From: Ottelia alismoides
Lineage: Eukaryota; Streptophyta; Magnoliopsida; Alismatales; Hydrocharitaceae
Length of the DNA: 64,000 nt
NCBI GenBank assembly: GCA_037367405.1
Contig: JAZKJV010000386.1
Coordinates: 559,501 to 623,500 of the forward strand
Direction: 5' to 3'
Made by a program: the position numbers and the translations under genes. This document shows, piece after piece, positions 42,772 to 56,429 of this stretch. Numbering within the stretch: position 1 is the stretch's first letter; each line of letters opens with the position of its first letter. The notes below the pieces were generated by a model that saw only the letters and a program-made list of their open reading frames with translations, was not told the origin of the DNA and searched no databases.

Positions 42772-44590
42772 CCCGCATTACTTAATCCTTGGATCACGGA
42801 AAAGATAATCTAAAACTAACATTGTGAATTACAAAAATTTAGCTGATTAGATAAGACGATTAAATACTGTTGGTCGGCTAAGAAGCTTACATTAGGTCGT
42901 ACTAAACGCCAGGTCTTGTTCTCCCTATCTATGTCCTGTGATGTTGTCATTAACTAATCGAGACGACAATGATTAAGGTTGGGAGTGTTTTAATATGTTT
43001 GCAGATAAGGAACGAGCGTGGCCACATGAAACATCGATCGTATGAGGTGCCATTTTAAAAATCTAAGGAGATATGATACTTTAGGACACGACATCTATAT
43101 ATCGCTTCCATGTTCTATGGCATTATTCATAAAAGTGGTGGCAGTCAAATTGCACGTATGATTTGTCCTTCTACGTGATTCACATGATGGCATCGTGTTA
43201 TATAATATATTATTAATATTAGGTTTATCAGGAAGATACCAGTGCATCTTGCAAGGTCAAAAAATTACAAACGTAGTAAAGTTATATACTTAAAAAAGTC
43301 ACAATATAATATTGGAGAAAAGGGAAGCTAAGAGGTGGTGCAATCAACTAGATTCATTCGGTCAATTTTTTATTGATTTTTTTTTATTTTTTCCAGAAAC
43401 TTACAAGGAATTTATTAAGATAATGAGAAGATATTGAGTGGAATATGTGTTTCAAATTTCATACAAAACAAACATTCCTAACTTGTCCATCTAAAAACAG
43501 TCAATTTTAACAATTCTATTACCATTAAAATTTGATTGTCTTGATAGATATGACAGAACTGACGTATTAAGTTGATTTTAGCATAAGACAATGATGATAT
43601 GTAGTGATCTAAATCTCCTTATATTTCATTAAAAAACTAAAAACCATTGAAAAAAGTGGGTGCAAATAGTTGGCTATATTAGCCGGTGCAGACTCCCCAG
43701 CCAGTTAATATTGATCTCCTTGTTAAACTGGTTATAACTTATATCCCTTTGAAACGCATTCAACGAGGAGGTGCAAAGAATAGTAGACAGGAACTTCAAT
43801 AAATTGAAGTATCCTAATTAGCAACGAAATGAAATGTAACGCTCTACCTCAAGTACAATATCTCATCTAAAAATCACAGTGTGAGAATTTGTTATGAGTG
43901 GTAAGGATGACTACATGTGTTTATACATTTTGGGTTATTGTCAACAGAACAAGTTGAATCCGAGTCCATCAAGTCGTCCGAATCGAACTAGTTTTCATCG
44001 ATAATGGTCCAAAGAGTATGGGTTGTTAACAATCTTTGATGTATATTGCCGTAATATCTTCTATATTAAGGATAAAGACTGTACTAAATAGAAGGCCGGA
44101 AGCCTAGTCCATTTAAAGAACATGGGTTAGGCCCCATTTAGGAATCTAATGAGAAGCCCAGTTCTTCATTTATAAGTACATAATCTTTGTATTGCCCATC
44201 ATGACGCCAGATGTTGAAATCGATATTCTCGGCGTACATTGATGACATGAACAAAATGCTTTGTTCATTGGAGACGAATCCAAATTATTTTCGCAAAATC
44301 GCTCCCCCTCTATCTACCTCTAAATCAATCGTAATGTTCGTCTGGTATGTGTAACGAATCTCTTCCAAGTACGATATTCCAAAAGGGAAGAACCGTGAAT
44401 TTTGCAATAACTTATGGACACAATTGGTATTAAAAAAAATGTATAATTGATATTGTAGAAGTTAAGAAGAATATAATTAATAAAAACCTAATATACAATT
44501 TGCAGACAACTTACTTTTTCTAGATTATGATATAAACTCTATGAATACCATTTTACCAATGCTGAAATTTTTCTCAAAAATTTGGAGCCT
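42769..44590. repeat. Dispersed non-coding repeat B (lacks the Mutator insertion)
   Basis: Colinear with 28927-30207 plus 32047-32564. At the position of the 1.82-kb insertion it reads cgtaatatcttctatatt without interruption, a natural empty site. No coding domain was found. Confidence 0.8.
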
Positions 44591-44639
44591 TGAAATTAGT
44601 CAATCTAAGTCGGCCTATTATACTTTAAATGTCGATCAT

Positions 44640-44787
44640 TGTGAGAAGCTACTCGCTATGTAGGAACGAGGTAAGTCGCCGTCGACCTTCTTGTTTAGAG
44701 AACGAGAGAAGGGGATGAGATAGGTAATGGGAGAGGTCTCCCTATGGCGAGGTGGTTCTCGGATGATATTCCCCTCCCGGTGGAGGT

Positions 44788-44851
<64 letters not shown>

Positions 44852-44979
44852 GCGTGAATGTCCCCTCGCCAAGTTCGCCTCCTCCCTCATACACGAAGGT
44901 TACGGTCTTCCCCAAGACCCGACCTCACTGCAACCAATGGAGGCGGTTGTTTGACCACGTCAGTTACGCGGGCCTTCTA
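44640..44979 (-). repeat. Copia element C: 3' LTR
   Basis: On the minus strand it begins TGTAGAAGGCCC after the purine tract AAGTGGGAGA and ends TTCTCACA, so it has TG...CA ends. The body contains an expanded (TA)n tract (44789-44848) near the expected TATA position, and then gagacctctccca and ccccttctctcgttctct, which look like transcribed LTR sequence. The 5 bases outside the end are atcat (44635-44639). The matching 5' LTR would lie beyond 64000 because of later insertions. Confidence 0.7.
44789..44848. repeat. (TA)n microsatellite inside copia C LTR
   Basis: About 30 TA units at the presumed promoter position of the LTR, with no foldback element attached. Confidence 0.9.
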
Positions 44980-45777
44980 CATCTCCCACTTGACCGAAGT
45001 GGTCAAAACATATGTACTTCCACTATTCGTGTAGTATATACATGGAGATTTATCATGTGAGGATCATTATCTATGAAACCTCTTCCTCGACTCAAACATT
45101 CCCGAGTCCCATTAAACCAACATATTTTATGTATATTCCTGCAGTTATTCCCTTGGTTAGGGAATCAACGAACATGCCACTGATAGATATATAGATTACT
45201 GTGATTTCTTGCTTTCCCACTGTATCATGGATATAGTGATATTGGATCTCAATGTGTTTTCCTTTAGAACTATTAGCCCCACTATTGATCAAGCTTATCG
45301 CAGCTTGATTGTCACAATATATTTCAATTGGTCCTTTGACTAATTCGAGGCTTAGATTATCTAGAAAACGCATGATCCATACAGCATGAGTGGTGTCCAT
45401 GCTACATGCAATGTATTCTGCTTCCTATGTATGTCTAGATACACATCCGTGTTTCTTGCTACCCCAAGAGAACGGCTGCACCACCAAACATGAATAGGTA
45501 CTGTGGATTTTCTATCATCCACATCCCCTCCGAAATCAGCATCATAGTATCCTACCACTTCAAGTGATTCTGCTCGATACACTAGTTTCAGATGTATTGT
45601 CCCTTTCAGATATCGAAGAGTCCTTTTTACAACATCCTAAAAAGTTGGACCGGGATTGCTTGGATATCTACTGACTAAGCATACTGGATAAGTTAAATCA
45701 GGTCGAGTACACATCATTGCATACACTAGACTTCCCACTGCTCATCGTATATCTAAAGGTTTTGTCCTTTTTCGTGA
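44980..45777 (-). pseudogene. pol: Copia element C: 3' part of pol (RNase H)
   Basis: The 3' end of copia pol on the minus strand. After the Tekay insertion the reading resumes with AVGSLVYAMMCTRPDLTYPV, then ESLEVVGYYDADFGGDVDDR, and, in another frame, GPIEIYCDNQAAISLINS, KHIEIQYHYIHD and MFVDSLTKGI. These are standard RNase H blocks. Frameshifts separate them. The polypurine tract lies at about 44980-44989. It joins directly to 56425 once the inserted element is removed in thought. Confidence 0.85.
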
Positions 45778-45782
45778 CACTG
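45778..45782. repeat. Left target-site duplication CACTG
   Basis: The 5 bases before the Tekay LTR are identical to 56425-56429. Confidence 0.88.
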
Positions 45783-48694
45783 TGTCACGACCCGCCCCGC
45801 TAGCCAAGACGAGCGCGGCATTTAAAATAATACGATCTTCTTTATCATAATTAGCATGTTTAAAAAAATCCGACAGCAATTCCTCTATATTATGAACTCC
45901 CAAACGCTACCCTGTTCCTGAAACAATGCATCTCAAATAATATAAAGACTCCACGTAATTCCTTATCACAACCATCCAAGTCACAAACCACATTCATAGC
46001 ACTAAACTTATTTACATTGTTTCTTATGTACAACCATCATCTACTGTCAGAATCTATATGCAACTCTTTTTCACTTAACAAAAACAACAAATCTTTCCTA
46101 GAGGCTAACGGCTTACCTGAGATACCAAAATTTGTTGCACTATCACCAAAAATGTAGTGAAGAAACCATCAATTAGTAAAAACTTAATTCCTTTTTCCCG
46201 CCTCCTTTACAGCTCCTCAGGTGTGTCTGTAATTAATATTTAATAACAGAGGGTTGAGTCTAAACTCAAAATGAGCTTAGACCCAGTGAGTGGGTCTCAA
46301 GCATTTTGCCAAGAGAATATATCAGCTATTTTGAAAATAACTTTGCTGGCTAGTAGAAATAAAATGCAATGCTATAGTAGGCAATTTCATAAAGAAACGA
46401 AGCTTTGCAAAAATAATAATGTCATACAAAAATTGAAATGTCAAACTGATAAAGTGAAATTAATTTACTATCTGGCCGTTGAAAATCTTGCGGAAATGAA
46501 ATTTTTCTATTTTCAGCCATTATAACAACACCACTGTGGCTACCATACTACGTCCATGAACACTGAAACAAACTGAGTCATACGCGTAGACAGCCCCAAA
46601 GGCCAAAGAACACTCTGCATACGGCCCAAAGCCTATGTGTATACAAAATGTGGACCCAAAGTCCTCTGAATCATATCTGACGATTGCCATATCTGATGGC
46701 GTGTTTCAGGGTCATATCTGATGACATCACCATATCTGATGGCTAGTTCATGACCATATCTGAGAGCTACTGTGGTGGTCACTGTTTCTGACATATTTTC
46801 TAATCCGTAGTAATATAACTATAAATTGAGTAATTGGTGATATCTAAATCACATCACCATACTGAACTTATCTGTATTTATCTGAAAACTTCCACAGTAT
46901 GAATACAATATAATTGAAGACTGAAACATAAAACTAAGCTTTTCTACCATACATTAAGCTTGCATGCAACACCGACTTTACTAGGCTGCCATCATCTTGA
47001 ATAAAAACAACTTATCCGATTATCAAACTAAACTATACAAGCACAATAGCATAGTTAAAAAGGCATCCGAAACTGTAACATTGCAAGGTATCTGTGAAAA
47101 TAGGGTTATATATTAAAATAGGCTCAAGATCACTCACCTGATATCTTTTAGAGCGTGGCCCTCAAAAGTGTGACAACCGTCTATAATTACCTAAAGATAT
47201 GAAATGTAGGGTCAATATCTAGAGACCGGTCCTTAAAGTTCATGTGTGCATGCATAGTGATTCCATGTTTGCGATCTATAAGGCTTCGGAGACAGAAGCT
47301 AGATCAATTTCTACCATATATAATCATATTACCATCATTATAGATATATCTACTTCTCTTTCTCTTCCTCTATTTTCTACTTATGCGATTCACTGTCTAG
47401 ATTACTTGGAGAGTTTGAATTATTTTACTAGCATGATTAATATCAAGATGCCATCAATTATTCATATTTTGCTAGTGGACCTTTCCATGTAAAGCTATTT
47501 ACATTGGATTAGTAATTAGCAATATCGTATTTGATCTACAAATAAAATATATAGCAATACTAATAAGATCTCTCCTTTTTTTTAACAAAGTCATATAGCA
47601 GTTTGCTGCAGATAACAATTAAAGTTTGCTTACACACTACTATTAATGCTTATGCGTATATTATGCCATATAAATAAACATAGAAAATGAAACGAATTCC
47701 ATGAATGAGAAATTAAAAAGAAATGGCTCCTGGAATCATTAATTCGTCATATGTGTTCATCTTGGACAATCCTATTTATTGTTTTTTATACGATGGATTA
47801 TTTACTAATCTTCATGTCATATAAATGACACCACTTTAATATCAGTATATTTTAATCTAAATTAGGAAATATAAGATCTGTAACATCTATTATTAAAAAA
47901 TATAAGTTGTTTAGTGTTCCTTTACCCGTACATATCTGAAAGTACTTCTACTGCATTGAAACAAAATTTTCAGTGGTAAAATATGCACAGTCGGGTTTTC
48001 AAAAAAAATCAAGATTATGTATTCCTCACGTTAATTACCTAAAAAAATGATGCTTATCATCTTTGATCACAAATACTTATTCTCTACTGCATGATTTCAA
48101 CCGATGCTTCCTAATAAAGAGAAGAGAGGTACCTCTTCCAGGTCAGTACTGAAACACCCTCCTTCTCTGCGTATCTCCCCTCTCTCCCTATCGTGTTTAC
48201 CCTTTCGGGTGATTTCTCTTGACGAAAATCTTTAATAGCCAGCTTATACATCCGTTTCTTTCTTCACTCACACGTGTCTTGTAACTGCCAGGTGCTCTCT
48301 AGACCTTGAGTTTGAACATGCAAACTTTGCACGACAACACTTGCACGAAAGTTCTAGGCTTTCTTATTTCCTTCTTAATTTAATACTTAATATAAGAAAT
48401 AATCAACTTCTTATTTTGGAATTAAAATATTATCATTCCTTCTCCTCTTATTATATAAACGGTTTCAAAACCTATATGTATAAATCTATTTTATTGCAAG
48501 TTATAGATCACGGATATGGAGGCTATACCAAATCATGTCATGCACCATAAATCATATATAATTTATTTTTAGTCATAAATATAATGTTGTTAATAATACA
48601 AAAAATAGACATCATATTTATATTATAAATTAAAAAATCAAAAGAAACATCTGATAAAATTGGAAACAAAACATATCTCTTGCAAGGCATTACA
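45783..48694 (-). repeat. Tekay-like element: 3' LTR
   Basis: A 2912-bp LTR, minus-strand TGTAATGCC...GTGACA, nearly identical to 53515-56424 (2910 bp). It includes a cluster of five catatctga motifs at 46672-46763. Short plus-strand ORFs shared by both LTRs are by-products. Confidence 0.92.
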
Positions 48695-48711
48695 ATTGTC
48701 CACTACTTATA

Positions 48712-48731
48712 AAATTTCGTCCTCGAAATTT
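48712..48731 (-). promoter_or_regulatory. Conserved 3'-end motif next to polypurine tract of Tekay-like element
   Basis: AAATTTCGAGGACGAAATTT on the minus strand, close to the LTR start, is a known hallmark of Tekay/Del chromoviruses, in which a G-rich tract follows. Here the tract between motif and LTR (aagtagtggacaat) has lost most of its G run. Confidence 0.75.
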
Positions 48732-48742
48732 ACGTACCTCAG

Positions 48743-51700
48743 TCAATTTGAAAATAAGTGTGGGTATTGAGATCGCATTTCCTCTTCTCTTTCCCATGTG
48801 GCTTCTTCCATTGCATGGCTCCTCCAAAGGACTTTTACCAATGGTATCTTTTTTGTCCGAAGTTCTTGCACTTTATAATCTAAAATTTGTATTGGAATCT
48901 CCTTATAGGAAAGGTCATCTTTCAATTGTATTTCTTGCGGCTATATCACATGTGAGGGGTCTGGAATATATTTTCGGAGGGTAGAAACATGAAAAACATC
49001 ATGTATCCTGGCTAACTCTGACGGAAGTCGAAGGCGATATGCTACATTGCCTATTCTTTCTATAATTTCATATGGACCAATGTAGCGTGGGCTTAGTTTT
49101 CCTTTCTTTCCAAATCTGATTATACCCTTCCACGGAGATACTCGTAAGAAAACTTGCTCACCCACTTGAAATTCTAACTCTCTTCTTCTCTTATCTGCAT
49201 AACTATTCTGTCTATCTTGTGCAACCTTCAATTTTTCTTGATTTCTTCAATTTTCTCCATTGTCGTTTGTACTAATTCAGGTTGGATCAATTTACGCTCT
49301 CCTACTTCGTTCCAACAAACAGGAGTTCTGCATGCTCGACCATACAAGGCTTCATATGATGCCATCCCAATACTTGTTTGATAGCTATTATTGTATGCAA
49401 ACTCCATAAGAGATAGATGCTCATCCCAACTATCTTTAAAACTCAATGCACAAGCTCTCAGCATATCTTCCAAAGTTTGAATAGTCCGCTTATATTGTCC
49501 ATCGGTTTGTGGACGAAAAGCAGTACTGAATGTTAATTTTGTACCCATCGCTTTGTGTAAACTAGGTCAAAATCTAGAGGTAAAGCGAGGATCTCTATCA
49601 GAGACAATTGACACAGACGCTCCATGCAACCTTACTATTTCATCCACAAAAATTTTACCCAAGCGATCCAATGTATATGTCATATTGACTGCTAAGAAAT
49701 GAGAGGATTTGGTCAATCTATCAACAATTACCCATATCGCATCATGACCTCGACAAGTCCTGGGCAATCCAGTAACGAAATCCATGGTAATATGCTCCCA
49801 CTTCCACTCTGGTATCGGGAGAGGTTGTAATGCACCAGCTGGTCGCATATGTTCTGGTTTAGTTTGTTGACAAATCAAACATCTCGATACATATTCTGCA
49901 ATCTCTCTTTTCATTCCTGACCACCAATAGCATGGTTTCAATGTTCTATACTTCTTTGTGCTTCCTGGATGCATTGCGTACATAGAGTTATGTGCTTCCT
50001 CAAGAATTTCTGTTACAAGCTCTGCAAGCTGTGGGATGCACAGTCTTTGCTTGAAAAATAGCACTCCATGCTCATTTATTGTGAACTCAGGCATTTCTCC
50101 CCTCTCTACTTTCCCTCGTATTCTTTTAATTTCTTGATCAGATTCTTGAACTTCTCGTATTTTATCATATAATATAGGCCTAACCTGTAGGGTAGCCAAT
50201 AAAACCCCAGAATCATGTACTGATAAGTTTGCACGTAGTCCCCTTAATTGTGCCAATAATGAGTGTTGTTCAGCCTTTACATATGCACCCCTAGACTTCC
50301 GACTAAGAGCATCTGCTACTACATTCGCTTTTCCGGGATGGTGCTCAATAGTACAGTTGTAATCCTTTATCAATTCCAACCATCTTCTCTGTCTAAGATT
50401 CAATTCTTTTCGAGTGAATATATATTTCAAGCTCTTATGATCAGTGAAAATTTGACATGTCTCACCATATAAATAGTGCCTCCAAATTTTCAAGGCAAAT
50501 ACTACTGCAGCTAACTCCAAATCATGTGTAGGATAATTCAGTTCATGCGGCTTAAGCTGTCTAGAAGCATATGCGATCACTTTCCCATTCTGCATTAAAA
50601 CGCATCCCAAACCTTGACGTGATGCATCGCTATATATAACAAATCTGTCATTTCCAGAAGGAAGGCTAAGAATTGGAGCGGAGGTCAAACGATTCTTAAG
50701 TTCTTGAAAACTCTCTTCACATTCATCATCCCAGATAAATTTCACCTCTTTCTGAGTCAATTTTGTTAATGGCACTGTAATTCTTGAAAAATTCTCCATA
50801 AATCTTCTATAGTATCCTGCTAAGCCAAGAAAACTTCTGATCTCGGATACGTTTGCTGGTTGCTTCCAGTTCATAACCGCTTCTATTTTACTTGGATCAA
50901 CAGATATACCTTCTCCCGAGATAACATGCCCTAGAAATGAAACCTTCTTCAACCAGAACTCACATTTATCAAATTTTGCAAATAATTGATGGTCTTTCAA
51001 GGTTTGTAATACAATCCCCAAATGATCTTTATGCTCTTCCTCTGACTTCGAGTATACCAAAATGTCGCTCAATAAACACGATCACAAATTTATCCAAGAA
51101 AGGACGGAATACTCGATTCATCAAATCCATAAAGGCAGAAGGGGCATTCGTCAATCCAAAAGGCATTACTAAGAATTCATAATGTCCATAACGTGTCCGA
51201 AAAGTTGTTTTAGGGACATCTTCGACTTTAATCTTCAATTAATGATAGCCTGATCGCAAATCTATCTTCGAGAATACAGAAGCCCCTTACAATTGATCAA
51301 ACAAATCATCTATCCGAGGAAGAGGATAATTATTACGCACGGTTACTCGATTCAATCTTCGATAATCAATACAAAGTCTTAAAGAACCATCTTTCTTTTT
51401 GACAAACAAAACAGGAGCCCCCATGGAGAGATGCTAGACTGAATAAACCCCTTGTCCGTTAGTTCTTGTAGTTGGATCTTCAGTTCTCTGAGTTCAGCTG
51501 GAGCCATTCTATAAGGAGTCAATGCAATTGGGGTGGTATCGGGTATTAAGTCAATATTGAATTCAATTTCTCTGTCTGGGGGAAGACCCGGTAGTTCATT
51601 AGGAAATACTTCAGAAAATTCTTTCACTATTGGGATATTTTCTAAGCATATGGATTCTACTTTTGTATTGTATACAAGGGCAACAAAAGACAAATATCCC

Positions 51701-53276
51701 TTTCTGAGTAATTTATTTGCCACTATACTGGAAATGACACATGTTGGGTATACATTTCTTTCTCCATAAAATGTAAACTCTGTCTCGCTTGGCATCCGAA
51801 AAATAACTTTCTTCTGAAAGCAATCTAGTAAAGCATGGTATGATGTCAAACAGTCCATCCCTATAATGGCGTCAAATTCTTTAATTTCCATAGGGATATA
51901 ACCCGACCTCCTCCTATCTCTATTAAACAGTCTTTAAAGACACCCCAAACAATCTCAAGCTCTCCTTTAGGTAAGGAGATTGATAATGCATGATCCAATG
52001 TACTCATTTCTTTATCCACAAAAATGGAAAATCTTTGAAAAATAAATGAATGACTGGCACCAGAATCAATAAGAGTATGGGCATTTTTACCAAAAATAAC
52101 AGTGGTACCTGAGACCACATCGTCAGCAGAGATGGCTTCTTGGAGTGTCATTGCAAATACTTTCCCCTGATTTTGTGCATTTTTATTGCCTTTCCTTGGA
52201 ATACCATTTCTCTTTTCTTCTTTCTTTATATGGGGTTCTTGAGTTATGGCACTAGCATGGATGTTCTGTTGAGCCAGTCTCCTTACATTTCCCCAATTTG
52301 ATATAAGATTTGGACAATTTCGATGTACATGGTCTGTTTGTCCACAATTATAGCAACCTGACGATCCACTCCGACATTCTCCCGAGTGACGCTTCCCACA
52401 TATGAGACATTATAGATAAGAAAATCCTGCATTTTTAGAATTCTCCCTAGCAAATCCACCCATTTGATTTCCCCTATATCTTTGAGCAGATAAGTTGTAT
52501 TGCCTTGGATTTTCAAAATTTCTTCTAACTTTGTTCTCGGGTCCTCTCCATGGTGGTCTTTCCCCAAATCTTTTCCTGTTGTGATCATTACACCTTTGTC
52601 TTTACCTCACCACACGTTCAGCTCTATGGGCAGCTTCCACTAATTTACCATACTCAGTATATCCGTTGGCTGAGACCATTGATTTAATATCTATATGGAG
52701 TCCATCTTCGAAACGTCGGCACTTATCTTCTTCAGTCTTCACTAAAGAGGATGCAAACTTTAATAATTCTGTAAAGCGTTTCTCATATTCATCAACAGAA
52801 AAACTCCCTTGAGTAAGGAATAGGAATTCCTTGCATCGATCTTCTTGATATACCCTAGGGTAATATTTCTCATTAAATTCCTTTTTGAATATCTGCCATG
52901 TAATCTCGGATGGATCGGTGTATTTCATCTTCACCGATTTCCACCAATCATCAACATTTTCTTTTAATAGAAATATGGCATATCTCAACTTTTGTTCTTC
53001 AGTACACTCCATCAATTCAAATATCTTCTCCATGTGTTCAAACCAGTCTCTTGCCACCTTTGGATCCGTCGTGCCTATAAAATCTTTTGCACCTAACTTC
53101 CGAACGTGCTCAAATGACAACTGGTTTTCAAATTCAGGCGGTCTCATCGATCGATCAGCCATGCTTCCCAAGGTCTGAGCTATTAATGCCAAAGTCTCCT
53201 GCATATTGTTATTATTACTCCCATCATGTCCACCACTTGGTCCTTGTGAGGTCTGAGAAGGTTGTTCAGCTGCCAT
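48743..53276 (-). pseudogene. gag-pol: Tekay/Del-type chromovirus gag-pol, multiply broken
   Basis: Ty3/gypsy polyprotein on the minus strand. Gag starts MAAEQPSQTSQG at 53276, with a gag core (FEHMEKIFELMECTEEQKL, DDWWKSVK, FNEKYYPRVYQ). Two CCHC-like zinc knuckles follow out of frame near 52330-52420 (CLICGKRHSGEC; CYNCGQTDHVHRNC). Protease has DSGASHSF near 52050. RT, RNase H ([28 protein letters not shown]) and integrase ([29 protein letters not shown]) follow. At the C-terminus 48743-48925 holds a chromodomain-like end (EIPIQILDYKVQELR, VLWRSHAMEEATWE). Lesions: TAG after gag (52602), a frame change near 51880, an extra base inside the RT catalytic motif near 51062, TGA for Trp near 49567, a frameshift near 49230, and a stop near 48940. 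Confidence 0.92.
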
Positions 53277-53497
53277 TGTACCCTACATAAATAAAATTCC
53301 TTAATTAGCTCTTCCAAAATTATAAATCCTCAAATCTCGTAGTAAAATATAGATAAATCCTCAATAACAAGAACATCATTATTCCAATATCATTTCCATT
53401 TCATATCAAAGTCCAAGACATAAATCATAACCACCAAGGGATTCATATATCAACCTCGAATATCAAAATTTTTTTTGATCAAATTTCATAAACCATT

Positions 53498-53509
53498 GCT
53501 CTGATACCA
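53498..53509 (-). promoter_or_regulatory. Primer binding site (tRNA-Met type) of Tekay-like element
   Basis: The minus strand reads TGGTATCAGAGC, the standard initiator tRNA-Met complement, five bases inside the 5' LTR end. Confidence 0.92.
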
Positions 53510-53514
53510 CAAGA

Positions 53515-56424
53515 TGTCACGATCCGCCCCGCTAGCCAAGACGAGCGCGACATTTAAAACAATCCGTTCTTCTTTATCATAATTAGCATGTTTAAAAAAA
53601 TCCGATAGCAATTCCTCTATATTATGAACTCCCAAACGCTACCCTGTTCCTGAAACAATGCATCTCAAATAATATAAAGACTCCACGTAATTCCTTATCA
53701 CAACCATCCAAGTCACAAACCACATTCATAGCACTAAACTTATTTACATTGTCTCTTATGTACAACCATCATCTACTGTCAGAGTCCATATACAACTCTT
53801 TTTCACTTAACAAAAACAACAAGTCTTTCCTAGAGGCTAACGGCTTACCTGAGATACCAAAATTTGTTGCACTATCACCAAAAATGGAGTGAATGAACCA
53901 TCTATTAGTAAAAACTTAATTCCTTTTTCCCGCCTTCTTTACAGCTCCTCAGGTGTGTCTGTAAATAATATTTAATAATAGAGGGTTGAGTCTAAACACA
54001 AAATGAGCTTAGACCCAGTGAGTGGGTCTCAAGCATTTTGCCAAGAGAATATATCAGCTATTTTGAAATAACTTTGCTGGCTAGTAGAAATAAAATGCAA
54101 TGCTATAGTAGGCAATTTCATAAAGAAACGAAGCTTTGCAAAAATAATAATGTCATACAAAAATTGAAATGTCAAACTGATAAAGTGAAATTAATTTACT
54201 ATCTGGCCGTTGAAAATCTTGCGGAAATGAAATTTTTTTATTTTTCAGCCATTATAACAACACCACTGTGGCTACCATACTACGTCCATGAACACTGAAA
54301 CAAACTGAGTCATACGCGTAGACAACCCCAAAGGCCAAAGAACACTCTGCATACGGCCCAAAGCCTATGTGTATACAAAATGTGGACCCAAAGTCCTCTG
54401 AATCATATCTGACGATTGCCATATATGATGGCATGTTTCAGGGTCATATCTGATGACGTCACCATATCTGATGGCTAGTTCATGACCACATCTGAGAGCT
54501 ACTGTGGTGGTCACTGTTTCTGACATATTTTCTAATCCGTAGTAATATAACTATAAATTGAGAAATTGGTGATATCTAAATCACATCATCATACTGAACT
54601 TATCTGTATTTATCTGAAAACTTCCGCAGTATGAATACAATACAATTGAAGACTGAAACATAAAACTAATCTTTTCTACCATACATTAAGCTTGCATACA
54701 ACACCGACTTTACTAGGCTGCCATCATCTTGAATAAAAACAACTTATCCGATTATCAAACTAAACTATACAAGCACAATAGCATAGTTAAAAAGGCATCC
54801 GAAACTGTAACATTGCAAGGTATCTGTGAAAATAGGGTTATATATTAAAATAGGCTCAAGACCACTCACCTGATATCTTTTAGAGCGTGGCCCTCAAAAG
54901 TGTGACAACCGTCTATAATTACCTAAAGATATGAAATGTAGGGTCAATATCTAGAGATCGGTCCTTAAAGTTCATGTGTGCATGCATAGTGATTCCATGT
55001 TTGCGATCTATAAGGCTTCGGAGACAGAAGCTAGATCAATTTCTACCATATATAATCATATTACCATCATTATAGATATATCTACTTCTCTTTCTCTTTC
55101 TCTATTTTCTACTTATGCGATTCACTGTCTAGATTACTTGGAGAGTTTGGATTATTTTACTAGCATGATTAATATCAAGATGCCATCAATTATTCATATT
55201 TTGCTAGTGGACCTTTCCATGTAAAGCTATTTACATTGGATTAGTAATTAGCAATATCGTATTTGATCTACAAATAAAATATATAGCAATACTAATAAGA
55301 TCTCTCCTTTTTTTTAACAAAGTCATATAGCAGTTTGCTGCAGATAACAATTAAAGTTTGCTCACAAACTATTATTAATGCTTATGCGTATATTATGCCA
55401 TATAAATAAACATAGAAAATGAAACGAATTCCATGAATGAGAAATTAGAAAGAAATGACTCCTGGAATCATTAATTCGTCATATGCATTCACCTTGGACA
55501 ATCCTATTTATTGTTTTTTTATACGATGGATTATTTACTAATCTTCATGTCATATAAATGACACCACTTTAATATCAGCATATTTTAATCTAAATTAGGA
55601 AATATAAGATCTGTAACATCCATTATTAGAAAATATAAGTTGTTTAGTGTTCCTTTACCCGTACATATCTGAAAGTACTTCTACTGCATTGAAACAAAAT
55701 TTTCAGTGGTAAAATATGCATAGTCGGGTTTTCAAAAAAAATCAAGATTATGTATTCCTCACGTTAATTACCTAAAAAAATGGTGCTTATCATCTTTGAT
55801 CGCAAATACTTATTCTCTACTGCATGATTTCAACCGATGCTTCCTAATAAAGAGAAGAGAGGTACCTCTTCCAGGTCAGTACCGAAACACCCTCCTTCTC
55901 TGCGTATCTCCCCTCTCTCCCTATCGTGTTTACCTCTTCGGTGATTTCTCTTGACGAAAATCTTTAATAGCCAGCTTATACATCCGTTCTTTCTTCACTC
56001 ACACGTGTCTTGCAACTGCCAGGTGCTCTCTAGACCTTGAGTTTGAACATGCAAACTTTGCACGACAACACTTGCACGAAAGTTCTCGGCTTTCTTATTT
56101 CCTTCTTAATTTAATACTTAATATAAGAAATAACCAACTTCTTATTTTGGAATTAAAATATTATCATTCCTTCTCCTCTTATTATATAAACGGTTTCAAA
56201 ACCTATATGTATAAATCTATTTTATTGCAAGTTATAGATCACGGATATGGAGGCTATATCAAATCATGTCATGCACCATAAATCATATATCATTTATTTT
56301 TAGTCATAAATATAATGTTGTTAATAATAAAAAATAGACATCATATTTATATTATAAATTAAAAAAATCAAAAGAGACATCTGATAAAATTGGAAACAAA
56401 ACATATCTCTTGCAAGGCACTACA
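53515..56424 (-). repeat. Tekay-like element: 5' LTR
   Basis: 2910 bp, colinear with the left LTR along its entire length with scattered single-base differences, which indicates insertion in the not very distant past. The catatctga cluster is partly eroded here (about three exact copies from 54404). Confidence 0.92.
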
Positions 56425-56429
56425 CACTG
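56425..56429. repeat. Right target-site duplication CACTG
   Basis: Identical to 45778-45782. Confirms that the Tekay-like element inserted into copia C as a unit. Confidence 0.88.
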
